Numbered from the stretch's first letter, positions 53,775-62,594 are shown. The stretch: DNA of 64,000 nucleotides from Achromobacter sp. UMC46 (GCF_014170335.1 NZ_LZZS01000003.1:372001-436000); one strand, 5' to 3'. The notes: generated from the letters alone by a model not told the origin. Program-made: numbers and translations.

Positions 53775-54437
53775 ATGCCTATCCGTATCCTGCTTGTCGA
53801 TGACCACACGCTGTTCCGCTCGGGCGTGCGCCTGCTGCTGCAACGCCAACCCGATTTCGAGGTGGTGGCCGAGGCGGGCGACGGCGTCGAAGGCATCAAG
53901 CGCGCCAAGGAGCTCAAGCCCGACGTGGTGCTGCTGGACCTGAACCTGCCGGGCCTGTCCGGCCTGGAAACGCTGCAATTGCTGACGCAGGACCTGCCGT
54001 CCTGCGCCGTCATCATCCTGACGGTCTCGGAAGAGGCCGACGAGCTGGGCCAGGCGCTGCGCGACGGCGCGCGCGGCTATCTGGTTAAGAACATCGACGC
54101 CGACGTGCTGACCTCCGCCATCCGCCGCGCCGCCGCTGGCGAATCGGTCATCGCCGAAAGCATGACCGCCAAGCTGGTCGACCAGTTCCGCGGGCAGGCC
54201 ACGCTGGCGGCGCAGGCTCCTGGCGGCGCGGAGCGCCATCGCCTGACGGCGCGAGAAACGCAGATCGTCCAATGCCTGGCGCGCGGCGCCAGCAACAAGG
54301 TCATTGCGCGCGAACTCGACGTGAGCGAAAGCACCGTCAAGATCCATGTGCAGAACGTGCTGAAAAAGCTGAACCTGACCAGCCGCGTGCAGGTCGCCGT
54401 GTATGCCGTGGAGCACGGGCTGCATTCCGAGGAATAG
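53775..54437 (+). CDS. narL: Nitrate/nitrite response regulator
   Basis: This 220-residue regulator has a receiver domain with acidic pocket (LLVDDHTLF), phospho-acceptor Asp55 (VVLLDLNLPGLSG) and a conserved Lys in GYLVKNIDADVL. A LuxR-type helix-turn-helix follows (LTARETQIVQCLARGASNKVIARELDVSESTVKIHVQNVLKKL). The length matches NarL (216). As partner of the adjacent NarX it should control narK and narG, although I could not place convincing NarL heptamers at those promoters. Confidence 0.93.
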   Translation: MPIRILLVDDHTLFRSGVRLLLQRQPDFEVVAEAGDGVEGIKRAKELKPDVVLLDLNLPGLSGLETLQLLTQDLPSCAVIILTVSEEADELGQALRDGARGYLVKNIDADVLTSAIRRAAAGESVIAESMTAKLVDQFRGQATLAAQAPGGAERHRLTARETQIVQCLARGASNKVIARELDVSESTVKIHVQNVLKKLNLTSRVQVAVYAVEHGLHSEE

Positions 54438-54471
54438 CGCTGCGTTTTTCCGTACGCGGGCGCGGCCCGGT

Positions 54472-54485
54472 TTGATCTTCGACAA
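54472..54485 (+). promoter_or_regulatory. FNR-like box upstream of ubiU
   Basis: TTGATCTTCGACAA has a perfect first half-site and 3 of 5 positions in the second. With TAGACT (54508-54513) as the -10, transcription would start at or next to the ubiU ATG at 54521. Anaerobic activation by FNR fits the known regulation of ubiTUV in E. coli. Confidence 0.5.
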
Positions 54486-54520
54486 GGCCGGGATGGCGGC
54501 CGGACCCTAGACTGGCCGGC

Positions 54521-55537
54521 ATGCAAACTCGAACCTCTCCCATCGAGCTCGTGGCCCCCGCCGGCAGTCTTGCCGCCCTGATAGCCGCCATCGAGGCGGG
54601 CGCCGACACCGTCTATCTCGGGCTCAAGAACGCCACCAACGCCCGTAACTTCGCCGGGCTCAACTTCACCGAGAGCGACATCCGGGCAGGCGTCGACCTG
54701 GCGCACCGCAACGGGCGTCAGGTGCTGTTCGCCATCAATACGTTCGTGCAGGCGGGCCGCACGCAGGAATGGCGCGACGCGGTGGACGCCGCCCATGAAT
54801 TGGGCGCCGACGCGGTCATCATGGCGGATCCCGGCCTGCTGGCCTACGCCAGCGACCGCTATCCCGATCTGCGCCTGCACCTGTCCGTGCAAGGCTCGGC
54901 CACGCATGCCGACGCCATTGAATTGATGAAGGAACAATTCGGCATCCGGCGTGTGGTGCTGCCGCGCGTGCTGACGCTGGCCGAAGTCGCGCGCATCTGC
55001 GCCAACGTCAGCGTGGAAGTGGAAGTCTTCGGTTTCGGCAGCCTGTGCGTCATGGCGGAAGGCCGCTGCCTGTTGTCGTCCTACGCCACAGGCGATTCCC
55101 CCAACAACAAAGGCGTCTGTTCGCCCGCGCACGCCGTGCGCTGGGTCGAGGAGAACGGCCGGATGGACGCGCGCCTGTCCGGCATTCTCATCGACCGCTA
55201 CGAACCCGGCGAGCCGGCGGCCTACCCGACATTGTGCAAAGGCCGCTTTGAGGTCGACGGGCAGGCCGACCACGCGCTGGAAGAACCCACCAGCCTGAAC
55301 GCGATCGGCCTGTTGCCGCGCCTGGCCGAAATGGGCGTGTCCGCCATCAAGATCGAAGGCCGCCAGCGCAGTCCGGCCTACGTGACGCAAGTGGTGTCCA
55401 CCTTGCGCGCGGCGCTGGACAGCGTGCACGCGGACGCCGCGCGTTTTTCCCCGCGGCCGGAATGGAATGCCTTGCTGGCGCGCCATGCGGAAGGATCCCA
55501 AGTCACCCAAGGCGCATTTGAACGTCCATGGAAATGA
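54521..55537 (+). CDS. ubiU: Oxygen-independent ubiquinone hydroxylation protein (U32 family)
   Basis: This 338-residue U32-family protein (YhbU) has an N-terminal barrel start, LVAPAGSLAALIAAIEAGADTVYLGL, then TNARNFAGLNFTESD. Four cysteines in the expected pattern can hold a [4Fe-4S] cluster: FGSLCVMAEGRCLL, NNKGVCSPAH and YPTLCKGRF. With UbiV it hydroxylates ubiquinone precursors without oxygen, providing quinone for anaerobic nitrate respiration. It overlaps ubiV and is preceded by an FNR-like site. Confidence 0.93.
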   Translation: MQTRTSPIELVAPAGSLAALIAAIEAGADTVYLGLKNATNARNFAGLNFTESDIRAGVDLAHRNGRQVLFAINTFVQAGRTQEWRDAVDAAHELGADAVIMADPGLLAYASDRYPDLRLHLSVQGSATHADAIELMKEQFGIRRVVLPRVLTLAEVARICANVSVEVEVFGFGSLCVMAEGRCLLSSYATGDSPNNKGVCSPAHAVRWVEENGRMDARLSGILIDRYEPGEPAAYPTLCKGRFEVDGQADHALEEPTSLNAIGLLPRLAEMGVSAIKIEGRQRSPAYVTQVVSTLRAALDSVHADAARFSPRPEWNALLARHAEGSQVTQGAFERPWK

Positions 55538-56427
55538 AACCGAACGCATTCCAGATATCCGTCGGCCCGTTGCCGTACTACTGGCCGCGCCAGCGCACGC
55601 TGGACTTCTACGCCGATCTTGCCGACAGCCCGGCCGACATCCTCTATGTCGGCGAGACGGTCTGTAGCCGCCGCCACGAGCTGCGCGCCGAAGACTGGCT
55701 GGACCTTGCCCGCGACCTGCGGGCAGCGGGCAAGACGGTCGTGCTGTCGGGCCGTACCCTGATCGAAACCGGGGCCGAGGCGCACGCGCTGAAGAAACTG
55801 TGCGGCCAGGACGACTTCATGGTCGAGGCCGGCGAGCTGGGCGCCGTGCGTCACCTGTCGGGCCGCGCCTTCGTGGCCGGTCCGCACGTCAACGCCTATC
55901 ACGGCGGCACGCTGCAATGGCTGGCCAGCCAGGGCGCGGTGCGCTTCGTGGCGCCGCTGGAGATGGACGGCAGCACGCTGGCGCGCCTGCTGCACGAGCG
56001 ACCGGCCGACATGGCGGCCGAAGTGATGGTGTGGGGCCGCATGGCGCTGGCCTTTTCGGCGCGTTGCTTCACGGCCCGCCACTTCCGCCTGAAGAAGGAC
56101 GATTGCGGCTTCCGCTGCATCGAACACCCCGACGGCCTGGACATGCGCACCCGCGAGTCGCACGACTTCCTGAGCATCAATGGCATCCAGGTGCAATCCG
56201 CCGCATGCCTGGACTTGCTGGCGCAGGCGCCCGAACTTGCCCGCATGGGCGTCGACGTCCTGCGCGTCAGCCCGCAGTCGGCCGGCACGCTGGACGCGGT
56301 GGCGGCACTGGATGCGACGCGCCACGGCGTCGAACCCAAGGCGGTTTCGCCACCGGTGGGCATCGGCCGCTGCAATGGCTACTACTACGGCCGGTCGGGC
56401 ATCGAATTGCTGGAGGCCTCCGCATGA
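55528..56427 (+). CDS. ubiV: Oxygen-independent ubiquinone hydroxylation protein, UbiV
   Basis: This 299-residue U32-family protein (YhbV) has ISVGPLPYYWPRQRTLDFYADL at the start. The cluster cysteines are seen in GETVCSRRHELR and ARCFTARHFRLKKDDCGFRC, the UbiV iron-sulfur pattern. It works as a heterodimer with UbiU. Its start overlaps ubiU by 10 nt (an in-frame ATG at 55534 is an alternative) and its stop overlaps ubiT by ATGA. Confidence 0.93.
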   Translation: MEMKPNAFQISVGPLPYYWPRQRTLDFYADLADSPADILYVGETVCSRRHELRAEDWLDLARDLRAAGKTVVLSGRTLIETGAEAHALKKLCGQDDFMVEAGELGAVRHLSGRAFVAGPHVNAYHGGTLQWLASQGAVRFVAPLEMDGSTLARLLHERPADMAAEVMVWGRMALAFSARCFTARHFRLKKDDCGFRCIEHPDGLDMRTRESHDFLSINGIQVQSAACLDLLAQAPELARMGVDVLRVSPQSAGTLDAVAALDATRHGVEPKAVSPPVGIGRCNGYYYGRSGIELLEASA

Positions 56428-56861
56428 ACGCCACTGTGCAAGTGGATCCCCCCGCGTGGTTCGCGCGACTGGGCCGGCGCATGCCCGCGCCGTTCGTGTC
56501 CCTGCATTTCGTCGCGGGGCTGGAACTGGCGCGCCGGTTCAAATGGCTGCAACCGCCGCCGGAACTGGACGGCCGCAGCTTTGCGATCACCATCGAAGAC
56601 CTGGGCCTGCGCAGCGCGTTCGTGGTGCGCGCCGGCGCGTTCCGGCCGGCTTGGGACCGCGCGCCGTGCGAATTGGAACTGGGCGCCAAGCTGGGTGACC
56701 TGGTCAGCCTGATGCGGGCGGAGACCGACGCGGACACCTTGTTCTTTCAACGCCGACTGCGGATTTCAGGCGATACCGAACTGGGACTGATCGTGAAGAA
56801 CTGGCTCGACGCCGCGCCTCGGCCGGCGTGGTTGCAGCGGGTCAGCGGGGCGGCGGGCTAG
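56424..56861 (+). CDS. ubiT: SCP2-domain ubiquinone accessory factor
   Basis: This 145-residue protein has an SCP2-like lipid-binding domain. PFVSLHFVAGLELARRF, then a beta-rich core with RSFAITIEDLGLRSAFVVRAG, and the end FFQRRLRISGDTELGLIVKNWLDA resemble YhbT/UbiT. UbiT binds the hydrophobic quinone intermediates for UbiUV. It completes a ubiU-ubiV-ubiT operon with ATGA overlap to ubiV. Confidence 0.9.
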   Translation: MNATVQVDPPAWFARLGRRMPAPFVSLHFVAGLELARRFKWLQPPPELDGRSFAITIEDLGLRSAFVVRAGAFRPAWDRAPCELELGAKLGDLVSLMRAETDADTLFFQRRLRISGDTELGLIVKNWLDAAPRPAWLQRVSGAAG

Positions 56862-56864
56862 ATG

Positions 56865-56893
56865 CGCTTTCGTGGCGGGGCAGCACGCAAGCG
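56865..56893 (+). terminator. Probable terminator after ubiT
   Basis: CGCTTTCGTG (56865-56874) and CACGCAAGCG (56884-56893) form a 10-bp stem with one mismatch, starting three bases after the ubiT stop. A T-run (GGTTTTTAC) follows about 13 nt later. Confidence 0.45.
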
Positions 56894-56936
56894 GTTGAAA
56901 ATAAGGGTTTTTACTCATTAGCCAAAGTAATTCGGC

Positions 56937-56962
56937 GGATAAGAAATAAGAATTTTTCTTAT
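56937..56962. promoter_or_regulatory. ATAAGAA palindrome upstream of the MHS transporter operon
   Basis: ATAAGAA-TTT-TTCTTAT (56946-56962) is a perfect palindrome, preceded by GGATAAG at 56937. The same ends, GGATAAG and TTCTTAT, occur on the minus strand at 63786-63805 before the amino acid transporter. A LysR-type site for the regulator at 59462 is plausible. Confidence 0.5.
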
Positions 56963-57023
56963 GGTGGGGCCAGGGCTATAACAGCTGGCTGATAGACCTC
57001 AACCTACCTTAAGAGAGATAAAC

Positions 57024-58376
57024 ATGAGGGGAAAACCTGCGACGGGGCACCAGCCGGTGCGCGCGTCGACCGCCGCTTTTGTCGGCACCATGATCGAGTG
57101 GTACGACTTCTACATCTACGCCACCGCTGCGGCGCTGGTGTTCGGCAAGCTCTTCTTCCCGTCGGCCACGGGCTTCTACGGGACCCTGGCTGCGCTGGGC
57201 ACGTTCGCCGTGGGCTTCTTCGCCCGCCCGCTGGGCGGCGCGATCTTCGGCCATATCGGCGACAAGATCGGGCGCAAGAAATCGCTGGTGATCACGCTGG
57301 TGATGATGGGCACCGTGACGGTGCTGATCGGCCTCTTGCCGACGTATGCTTCCATCGGCTTCTGGGCGCCGGTCCTGCTGATCCTGCTGCGCATCGTGCA
57401 GGGGATCGCGGTGGGTGGCGAATGGGGCGGGGCGGTGTTGATGGCCGGCGAGCATTCGCCGGACAAGAGCAAGCGCACCTTCTTCGCGTCCTTCGCGCAA
57501 CTGGGCAGCCCCGCAGGGTTGATCCTGTCGATGCTGATGTTCAAGCTGGTGACGGGCCTGGACGACGACGCGTTCCTGACCTGGGGCTGGCGCGTGCCAT
57601 TTCTGTTTTCGGCAGTGTTGCTGGTCGTGGGTTTCGTGATCCGGCTGAGCGTCAATGAATCGCCGGATTTCCTGGCCGAAAAACAGGTGCAGGCCGACCG
57701 CGCGAAAGCCGCTTCGTCCAGCAGGCACGCCACGCCCGTCCAGGCCCCGCTTGCGCAAGTGCTGCGCGGCGCGCCCCGATTGCTGATGCTGGCGGTCGGT
57801 GCCAACGTGCTGGGCATTGCGGGCTTCTACTTCACGAACACGTTCATGATCGCGTACACCACGCAGTATGTGGGCCTGAACCGGGCGGTGATCCTGGATT
57901 GCCTGCTGGTCGTGTCGATCATGCAATTCTTCATTACGCCGCTGGCCGCCTACGTCGCCAGCCGCGTCGGCAACCTGCGGTTCCTGGGCGCGATGGCGTT
58001 CGCGTCGATCTTCACGCCCTACGCCATGTTCAACCTGGTGGACCAGGGCTCGCTTACCAGTATTACGCTGGGCGTCGGCGTGGCGGTATTCTTCATGGGC
58101 GCCTACTACGCGGTGATCGCGGGTTATGTCAGCGACAGCTTTCCGACCCGCATCCGCTACACCGGCATTTCGATGGCCTACCAGTTGTCGGGCGCCATCT
58201 TCGGCGGTTTGACGCCCTTGCTGGGCACGGTGCTGGCTGAGAATTTCAAAGGCCAATGGTGGCCGCTGGCGTTGCTGTTTTCGGCGATATCGTTGCTTTC
58301 CCTGGTTTCCGTCCTGCTGCTGGGCAATATCGGCCAGCGCACCGAACAATTCCAACTGAAGGATCAGCAAGCATGA
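57024..58376 (+). CDS. MHS family MFS transporter
   Basis: This 450-residue carrier of the metabolite:proton symporter family (ShiA/ProP/KgtP group) has about twelve membrane segments. The N-terminal signature is FVGTMIEWYDFYIYATAAALVFGKLFFP, and the MFS loop GHIGDKIGRKKSLV follows. RIVQGIAVGGEWGGAVLMAGEHSP is typical of this family. GAGAGATAAAC precedes the ATG at 57024. It overlaps the downstream amidohydrolase gene by ATGA, so transport and hydrolysis of the same compound are likely coupled. The substrate is not determinable from sequence. Confidence 0.92.
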   Translation: MRGKPATGHQPVRASTAAFVGTMIEWYDFYIYATAAALVFGKLFFPSATGFYGTLAALGTFAVGFFARPLGGAIFGHIGDKIGRKKSLVITLVMMGTVTVLIGLLPTYASIGFWAPVLLILLRIVQGIAVGGEWGGAVLMAGEHSPDKSKRTFFASFAQLGSPAGLILSMLMFKLVTGLDDDAFLTWGWRVPFLFSAVLLVVGFVIRLSVNESPDFLAEKQVQADRAKAASSSRHATPVQAPLAQVLRGAPRLLMLAVGANVLGIAGFYFTNTFMIAYTTQYVGLNRAVILDCLLVVSIMQFFITPLAAYVASRVGNLRFLGAMAFASIFTPYAMFNLVDQGSLTSITLGVGVAVFFMGAYYAVIAGYVSDSFPTRIRYTGISMAYQLSGAIFGGLTPLLGTVLAENFKGQWWPLALLFSAISLLSLVSVLLLGNIGQRTEQFQLKDQQA

Positions 58377-59392
58377 AGGCATTTTTCCACGACGACCAGA
58401 AGCTGCACCATCCGCAGACCTATTTTTCGCGCGGCAAGATGCGTACGCCCCAGGAAGTGCCGGCGCGGCTGGATGGCCTGGTGCAGGCGGCGCGGAAGCT
58501 GGGGTTCGACGTGCAGTCGCCCGCCGACCACGGGGCGGGCGCCTTGTCGGCCGTGCATTCCCTGGACTACCTGCGGTTCCTGCAAGGCGCGCACGAAGAC
58601 TGGATGAAACTGCCGGGAGATTGGGGCGATGAAGTCGTCTCCAACGTATTCGTGCGCGAACCCAATGCCCTGCGCGGCGTGCTGGCCAAGGCCGGGCGCT
58701 ACCTGGCCGACGGCAGCTGCCCGGTCGGCCCGCAGACCTGGCAGTCGGCCTATTGGTCGGCGCAGTGCGCGGTCGCTGGCGCCGAAGCCGTGCTGGCGGG
58801 CGACCGCCACGCCTACGCGATCTGCCGTCCGCCCGGCCACCACGCGCGCCGTGACGCCGCGGGCGGGTTCTGCTATCTGAACAACGCCGCCATCGCAGCC
58901 CAGCGCCTACGGTCGAAATTCCAGCGCGTAGCAATTCTGGACACCGACATGCATCACGGCCAAGGCATCCAGGAGATCTTCTACGAACGCAGCGACGTGC
59001 TGTACGTGTCCATCCACGGCGACCCCGAGAACTTCTACCCGGTGGTGGCGGGATTCGAGGACGAACGCGGGGCAGGCGAGGGCTACGGCTACAACATCAA
59101 CCTGCCGATGCCGCACGGGTCGCCGGAATCGGTGTTCTTCGACCGGTTGGCGCAGGCGCGCCGCGCGATCGAGTTGTTCCAGCCGGACGCGCTGGTGTTG
59201 TCGCTGGGCTTCGACATCTTCGAAAAAGATCCGCAAGCCATGGTCAGCGTGACGGAAGACGGCTTCGAACGGCTGGGCCGCGACGTCGGCAGCCTGCGTC
59301 TGCCGACCCTGATCGTGCAGGAAGGCGGCTACTATATCGAAGGGTTGGAATCCAACGCATCGCGGTTTTTCGCGGGGTTGGCCGGCGTCTGA
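58373..59392 (+). CDS. Histone deacetylase family protein, acetylpolyamine amidohydrolase-like
   Basis: This 339-residue zinc hydrolase of the HDAC/AcuC/AphA fold starts at MKAFFHDDQKLHHPQTYF. The active-site elements CRPPGHHARRDAAGGFCYLNN, LDTDMHHGQGIQEIFY and LSLGFDIFEKDPQAMV supply the His pair and the Asp/His/Asp zinc ligands. Size and N-terminal loop resemble the Mycoplana acetylpolyamine amidohydrolase (about 341 residues), which deacetylates acetylpolyamines. It follows an MHS transporter with ATGA overlap. Other N-acetyl amide substrates are possible. Confidence 0.9.
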   Translation: MKAFFHDDQKLHHPQTYFSRGKMRTPQEVPARLDGLVQAARKLGFDVQSPADHGAGALSAVHSLDYLRFLQGAHEDWMKLPGDWGDEVVSNVFVREPNALRGVLAKAGRYLADGSCPVGPQTWQSAYWSAQCAVAGAEAVLAGDRHAYAICRPPGHHARRDAAGGFCYLNNAAIAAQRLRSKFQRVAILDTDMHHGQGIQEIFYERSDVLYVSIHGDPENFYPVVAGFEDERGAGEGYGYNINLPMPHGSPESVFFDRLAQARRAIELFQPDALVLSLGFDIFEKDPQAMVSVTEDGFERLGRDVGSLRLPTLIVQEGGYYIEGLESNASRFFAGLAGV

Positions 59393-59401
59393 CGCGCACG
59401 G

Positions 59402-59449
59402 CGCCGGCATGGCCGGCGGGGTTCGGAATCCGTCCTTTCTTTCGAACCC
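59402..59449 (+). other. Two adjacent inverted repeats between the amidohydrolase and LysR genes
   Basis: CGCCGGC-ATG-GCCGGCG (59402-59418) is followed immediately by GGGTTCG (59419-59425) and CGAACCC (59443-59449) with a 17-nt loop containing CCTTTCTTT. They may end the transporter/amidohydrolase transcript or serve as a LysR autoregulatory site. Confidence 0.4.
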
Positions 59450-59461
59450 GTCCGCGACGCC

Positions 59462-60445
59462 ATGCCTCATCCGCCCGCCCGAAAACCGACCTCGCCGCCT
59501 ACCGCGCTGACGCTTGCGCCTGAACGCATGGACTGGAACCTGCTGCGCACCTTCATGTTCGTGGTGCAAGAGCGCGGGGTCGGCCGTGCGGCGCAAGCGC
59601 TGCACTTAAGCCAGCCGGCGGTCAGCCAGGCGCTCAAACGGCTGGAAGAGGCGGTAGGCGGCCTGCTGCTGCATCGGCGCAACGGCGAATTCCGCCTGAC
59701 GGGCCTGGGCGACGAGATCTACGCCATCGCCCGCGACATGTACGGCACGATGGCACGCATCGAGAATGCCGCCACCCAGGACAAGGCCGAAATCGCGGGC
59801 ACGCTGCGGCTGCTGGTGATGAGCAAGGTGCAAAGCCCCGCGTACGACGACTTCCTGGCGCAATTCCATCGGCGCTATCCCAAGATCGAATTCCACATGG
59901 ACGTGCTGCCCAGCGCGGCTATCCTGGATGCGTTGGCCAAGCGGGTGCCGGCACTTGGCATCTGCCTGTGCCGCAAGCCCGTCGACGTCCTGGAGCGCCG
60001 CCTGTTCCTGAGGCACCAGTACGCGGTGGTCTGCGGCCGCCATCATCCGCTGTTCGCAAAGCAGCGCGTCAGCATCGAAGACCTGATGGACCAGAACTTC
60101 GTGTGCTTCGCCAGCGACCAGATCGGCGACACGCTGTCTCCACTGACCATATTCCGGGACCAGCAGGGTTTTACGGGCCGGATCGTGGGCACCTCGCCCA
60201 ATATCGAAGAGGTGCGGCGCATGGTGGTGGCCGGCATCGGCCTGAGCTTCCTGCCCGAACACCTGATCCGGCAGGATGTCGTCAACGGCGAACTGCGCCG
60301 CCTGCCGCCTGCGGAGTCCGTGGCCGAAATCGATGTGTTCCTGACCTGGCACAAGCAGCGCAAGCTTACGGCGGTGGAAGTGGCGTACCTGAACGCCTTC
60401 GACCGGTTTTTGAACCGCACGCCGCTGGATTCGCGGGCGGGTTGA
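59462..60445 (+). CDS. LysR family transcriptional regulator
   Basis: This 327-residue regulator begins with about 20 poorly conserved residues; an in-frame ATG at 59528 (MDWNLLRTFMFV) is an attractive alternative start. The winged helix reads DWNLLRTFMFVVQERGVGRAAQALHLSQPAVSQALKRLEEAVGGLLLHRR. The effector domain begins near AGTLRLLVMSKVQ. It lies between the MHS/amidohydrolase operon and the amino acid ABC genes and may control both. Its last 80 nt overlap the convergent permease gene. Confidence 0.9.
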   Translation: MPHPPARKPTSPPTALTLAPERMDWNLLRTFMFVVQERGVGRAAQALHLSQPAVSQALKRLEEAVGGLLLHRRNGEFRLTGLGDEIYAIARDMYGTMARIENAATQDKAEIAGTLRLLVMSKVQSPAYDDFLAQFHRRYPKIEFHMDVLPSAAILDALAKRVPALGICLCRKPVDVLERRLFLRHQYAVVCGRHHPLFAKQRVSIEDLMDQNFVCFASDQIGDTLSPLTIFRDQQGFTGRIVGTSPNIEEVRRMVVAGIGLSFLPEHLIRQDVVNGELRRLPPAESVAEIDVFLTWHKQRKLTAVEVAYLNAFDRFLNRTPLDSRAG

Positions 60446-62594
60446 CCTCCATGCGCCTGGCGACCCGGGACAGCGCCAGGCTCGCCGCGAAGTACAGCAT
60501 CGCCACCGCCAGATAGACCTCGACGTGATAGGGCCGCCAGTCGGTGCCGGCCACCACCGCCTTGGCGGCGCCCAGCACGTCGAACACGCCGATGATGCTG
60601 ACCAACGACGTGTCCTTGACGGCACCCACGAAGACGCCCAGCGCCGCGGGCGCGGCGATGCGGCGCGCCTGCGGCCAGATTACCGAGGCATAGGCGGTGG
60701 CGGGGCGCATGCCCAGCGCACGGGCCGCCATCATCTGGCCCGGGGGAATCGCTTGCAGCGCGCCGCGCAGCACTTCCGCCAGCAGGCAGGCGGTATGCAG
60801 CGTCAGCGCGGCTAACGCCATGCTGAATTTGGACACGCCGCCGCCCAGCAGCATCGGCATGACAAAGGACGCGAACAGCAGCTGCGTCACCAGCGGGATG
60901 CCTCGCACGCCTTCGATCAGGCCGGCGGCGGCAAGCGAGCCGGTGCGGTTGGCGGACCGGCGCAGCAGCGCCAGCGCGAAGGCCAGCGGCACGGCGGCGG
61001 CCAAGGCGGCGATGGCCAGTATCAGCGTCACCAGCAACCCGCCCCAGCGCTGGGGGCCGATCAAGGCGCCGCCCCAGGGCCAGCCCGTCAAGGCGCTGGC
61101 GACGATCAGCAGCAAGAGGGCCAGTGTGCCCGCGCGTGCCTTGCGCGGCACGCGCCGCCCGCCCAGCGCCAACGCGATTCCCCCCAGCAGCGCTACGCAA
61201 GCGATGGCGGCTGGCGTGCGGTCGGCGGCCGTCATGGTGCCGAAGAGCAGCAACGGCAGGTTTTCCCCGACAGCGGCCCAGCAGGCGCCGGCCGTGTTGG
61301 CGCAGGCCGAGGGTCCGCCCACCCATACGGCTCGCAGCACGGCCCAATCCAGCAGCGCCCAAGCAAGGGCGGCCAGCAGCACGGCCAAGATGGTAGACGC
61401 TGCTTTGCCGCGCCAGGGATGCGCGTCGCCACCTGTGGCGCGCCATAGCGGGCGGTCACCCAGCCTTGCCCCGTGCGTGTCGCCCGGGCCATGGCGGGTA
61501 TTGCGCGCGTTCCAGGCCGACAAGCCGCCGCCCAGCACCAGCGCCAGCAACAGATAGGCGGCCACGGCCACTGCGATGCCCTCCAGCGCCAGCCCGGTCT
61601 GCGTGATGGCGGTGTTGATGACGGCCATCAGTTCCTGGTAGCCGATGGCGATCGCCAGCGTGCTGTTCTTCACCAGCGCCAGGCACTGGTTCGCGTAAGG
61701 CGGCAGGGCGACGCGCGTGGCATAAGGGGCGATCACCCGCCGTAGTACGGCCCAAGGCGTCAGGCCCATGGCCTGGCCCGCTTCAACCAGCCCGACCGGC
61801 ACGGCGCGCACCGAGGCGCGCACGATATCGGCGATGTAGGCCGCGTGAAACACGACCAGTCCGATCAGCAGCGCCGCGAACTCGATGCTGGGCTGCCAGC
61901 CGCCTTGCAACCCCAAGCCGCGTTTGACGGGCAGGTCGATGTGCATGGCGGGCAGGATCGCCCAGGCTAGCGCGGCAACCAGCAGCGAGGCGATCGCCGC
62001 GCGGCGGCCCCATCGGCGTTGCGCGTGCCAGCCCAGCACCAGGGCTATCAGCGCGACGGCGGCATACGGCAGCCATCCTTGCACGGCTGGCAGCGCCAGC
62101 CCGCGGTTGGACAGCAACACGGAAGGCAAGGGGGACCACGCTTGCCGCACGTCCGGCAAGCGCAGCAGCAACCCGTACCAGACGAACAGTTGCAGCAGCA
62201 CCGGCGTGTTGCGCAACGGCGCGATGACGGCGGCGGCGCAGCGCGCCGCCAGCGGGTGGGTGGACAGGCGCATGAGGCCCAGCGCGATGCCCAGCGCGGT
62301 GGCCAGCGGAATGGCTACGGCCGCCACGGTCAGCGTGTTGACCAGGCCCGCCGCGATCGACATCCAGTACGGGGCGTCGGGCGTGACGGCAAGCAGGCTT
62401 TCCGAAATTCGGAAGCCCGCAGGTTGAAACAGGAAGCCGAATCCGCCCTGGACGCCACGCGCCGCCTGCACGGATTCGACGTGCCGCAGCAGGACGGCGG
62501 CCATGCCGCCCAATGCCAGGATCCAGGCCAGGGGCGCCAGCCAGCGGCGCAGCGGGCCGGGCGGGGGGAAGGGAAGGGTCGGTGCAGTCGTCAT
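60366..62594 (-). CDS. Polar amino acid ABC transporter, fused AapQ-AapM permease
   Basis: This 742-residue membrane protein joins two complete HisM/GlnP-type permeases. The first half resembles AapQ/BztB: VNTLTVAAVAIPLATALGIALGL, RNTPVLLQLFVWYGL, and the EAA loop EAGQAMGLTPWAVLRRVIAPYA. A linker of about 30 hydrophilic residues near 370-400 follows. The second half resembles AapM/BztC: IEGVRGIPLVTQLLFASFVMP and the EAA loop MAARALGMRPATAYASVIWPQA. Both halves keep the coupling loops for the ATPase. The start is the ATG at 62594. The C-terminal 27 codons overlap the LysR gene antisense. The ATP-binding subunit is not in the window. Confidence 0.88.
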   Translation of the reverse strand: MTTAPTLPFPPPGPLRRWLAPLAWILALGGMAAVLLRHVESVQAARGVQGGFGFLFQPAGFRISESLLAVTPDAPYWMSIAAGLVNTLTVAAVAIPLATALGIALGLMRLSTHPLAARCAAAVIAPLRNTPVLLQLFVWYGLLLRLPDVRQAWSPLPSVLLSNRGLALPAVQGWLPYAAVALIALVLGWHAQRRWGRRAAIASLLVAALAWAILPAMHIDLPVKRGLGLQGGWQPSIEFAALLIGLVVFHAAYIADIVRASVRAVPVGLVEAGQAMGLTPWAVLRRVIAPYATRVALPPYANQCLALVKNSTLAIAIGYQELMAVINTAITQTGLALEGIAVAVAAYLLLALVLGGGLSAWNARNTRHGPGDTHGARLGDRPLWRATGGDAHPWRGKAASTILAVLLAALAWALLDWAVLRAVWVGGPSACANTAGACWAAVGENLPLLLFGTMTAADRTPAAIACVALLGGIALALGGRRVPRKARAGTLALLLLIVASALTGWPWGGALIGPQRWGGLLVTLILAIAALAAAVPLAFALALLRRSANRTGSLAAAGLIEGVRGIPLVTQLLFASFVMPMLLGGGVSKFSMALAALTLHTACLLAEVLRGALQAIPPGQMMAARALGMRPATAYASVIWPQARRIAAPAALGVFVGAVKDTSLVSIIGVFDVLGAAKAVVAGTDWRPYHVEVYLAVAMLYFAASLALSRVARRMEVNPPANPAACGSKTGRRRSGTPLPPP

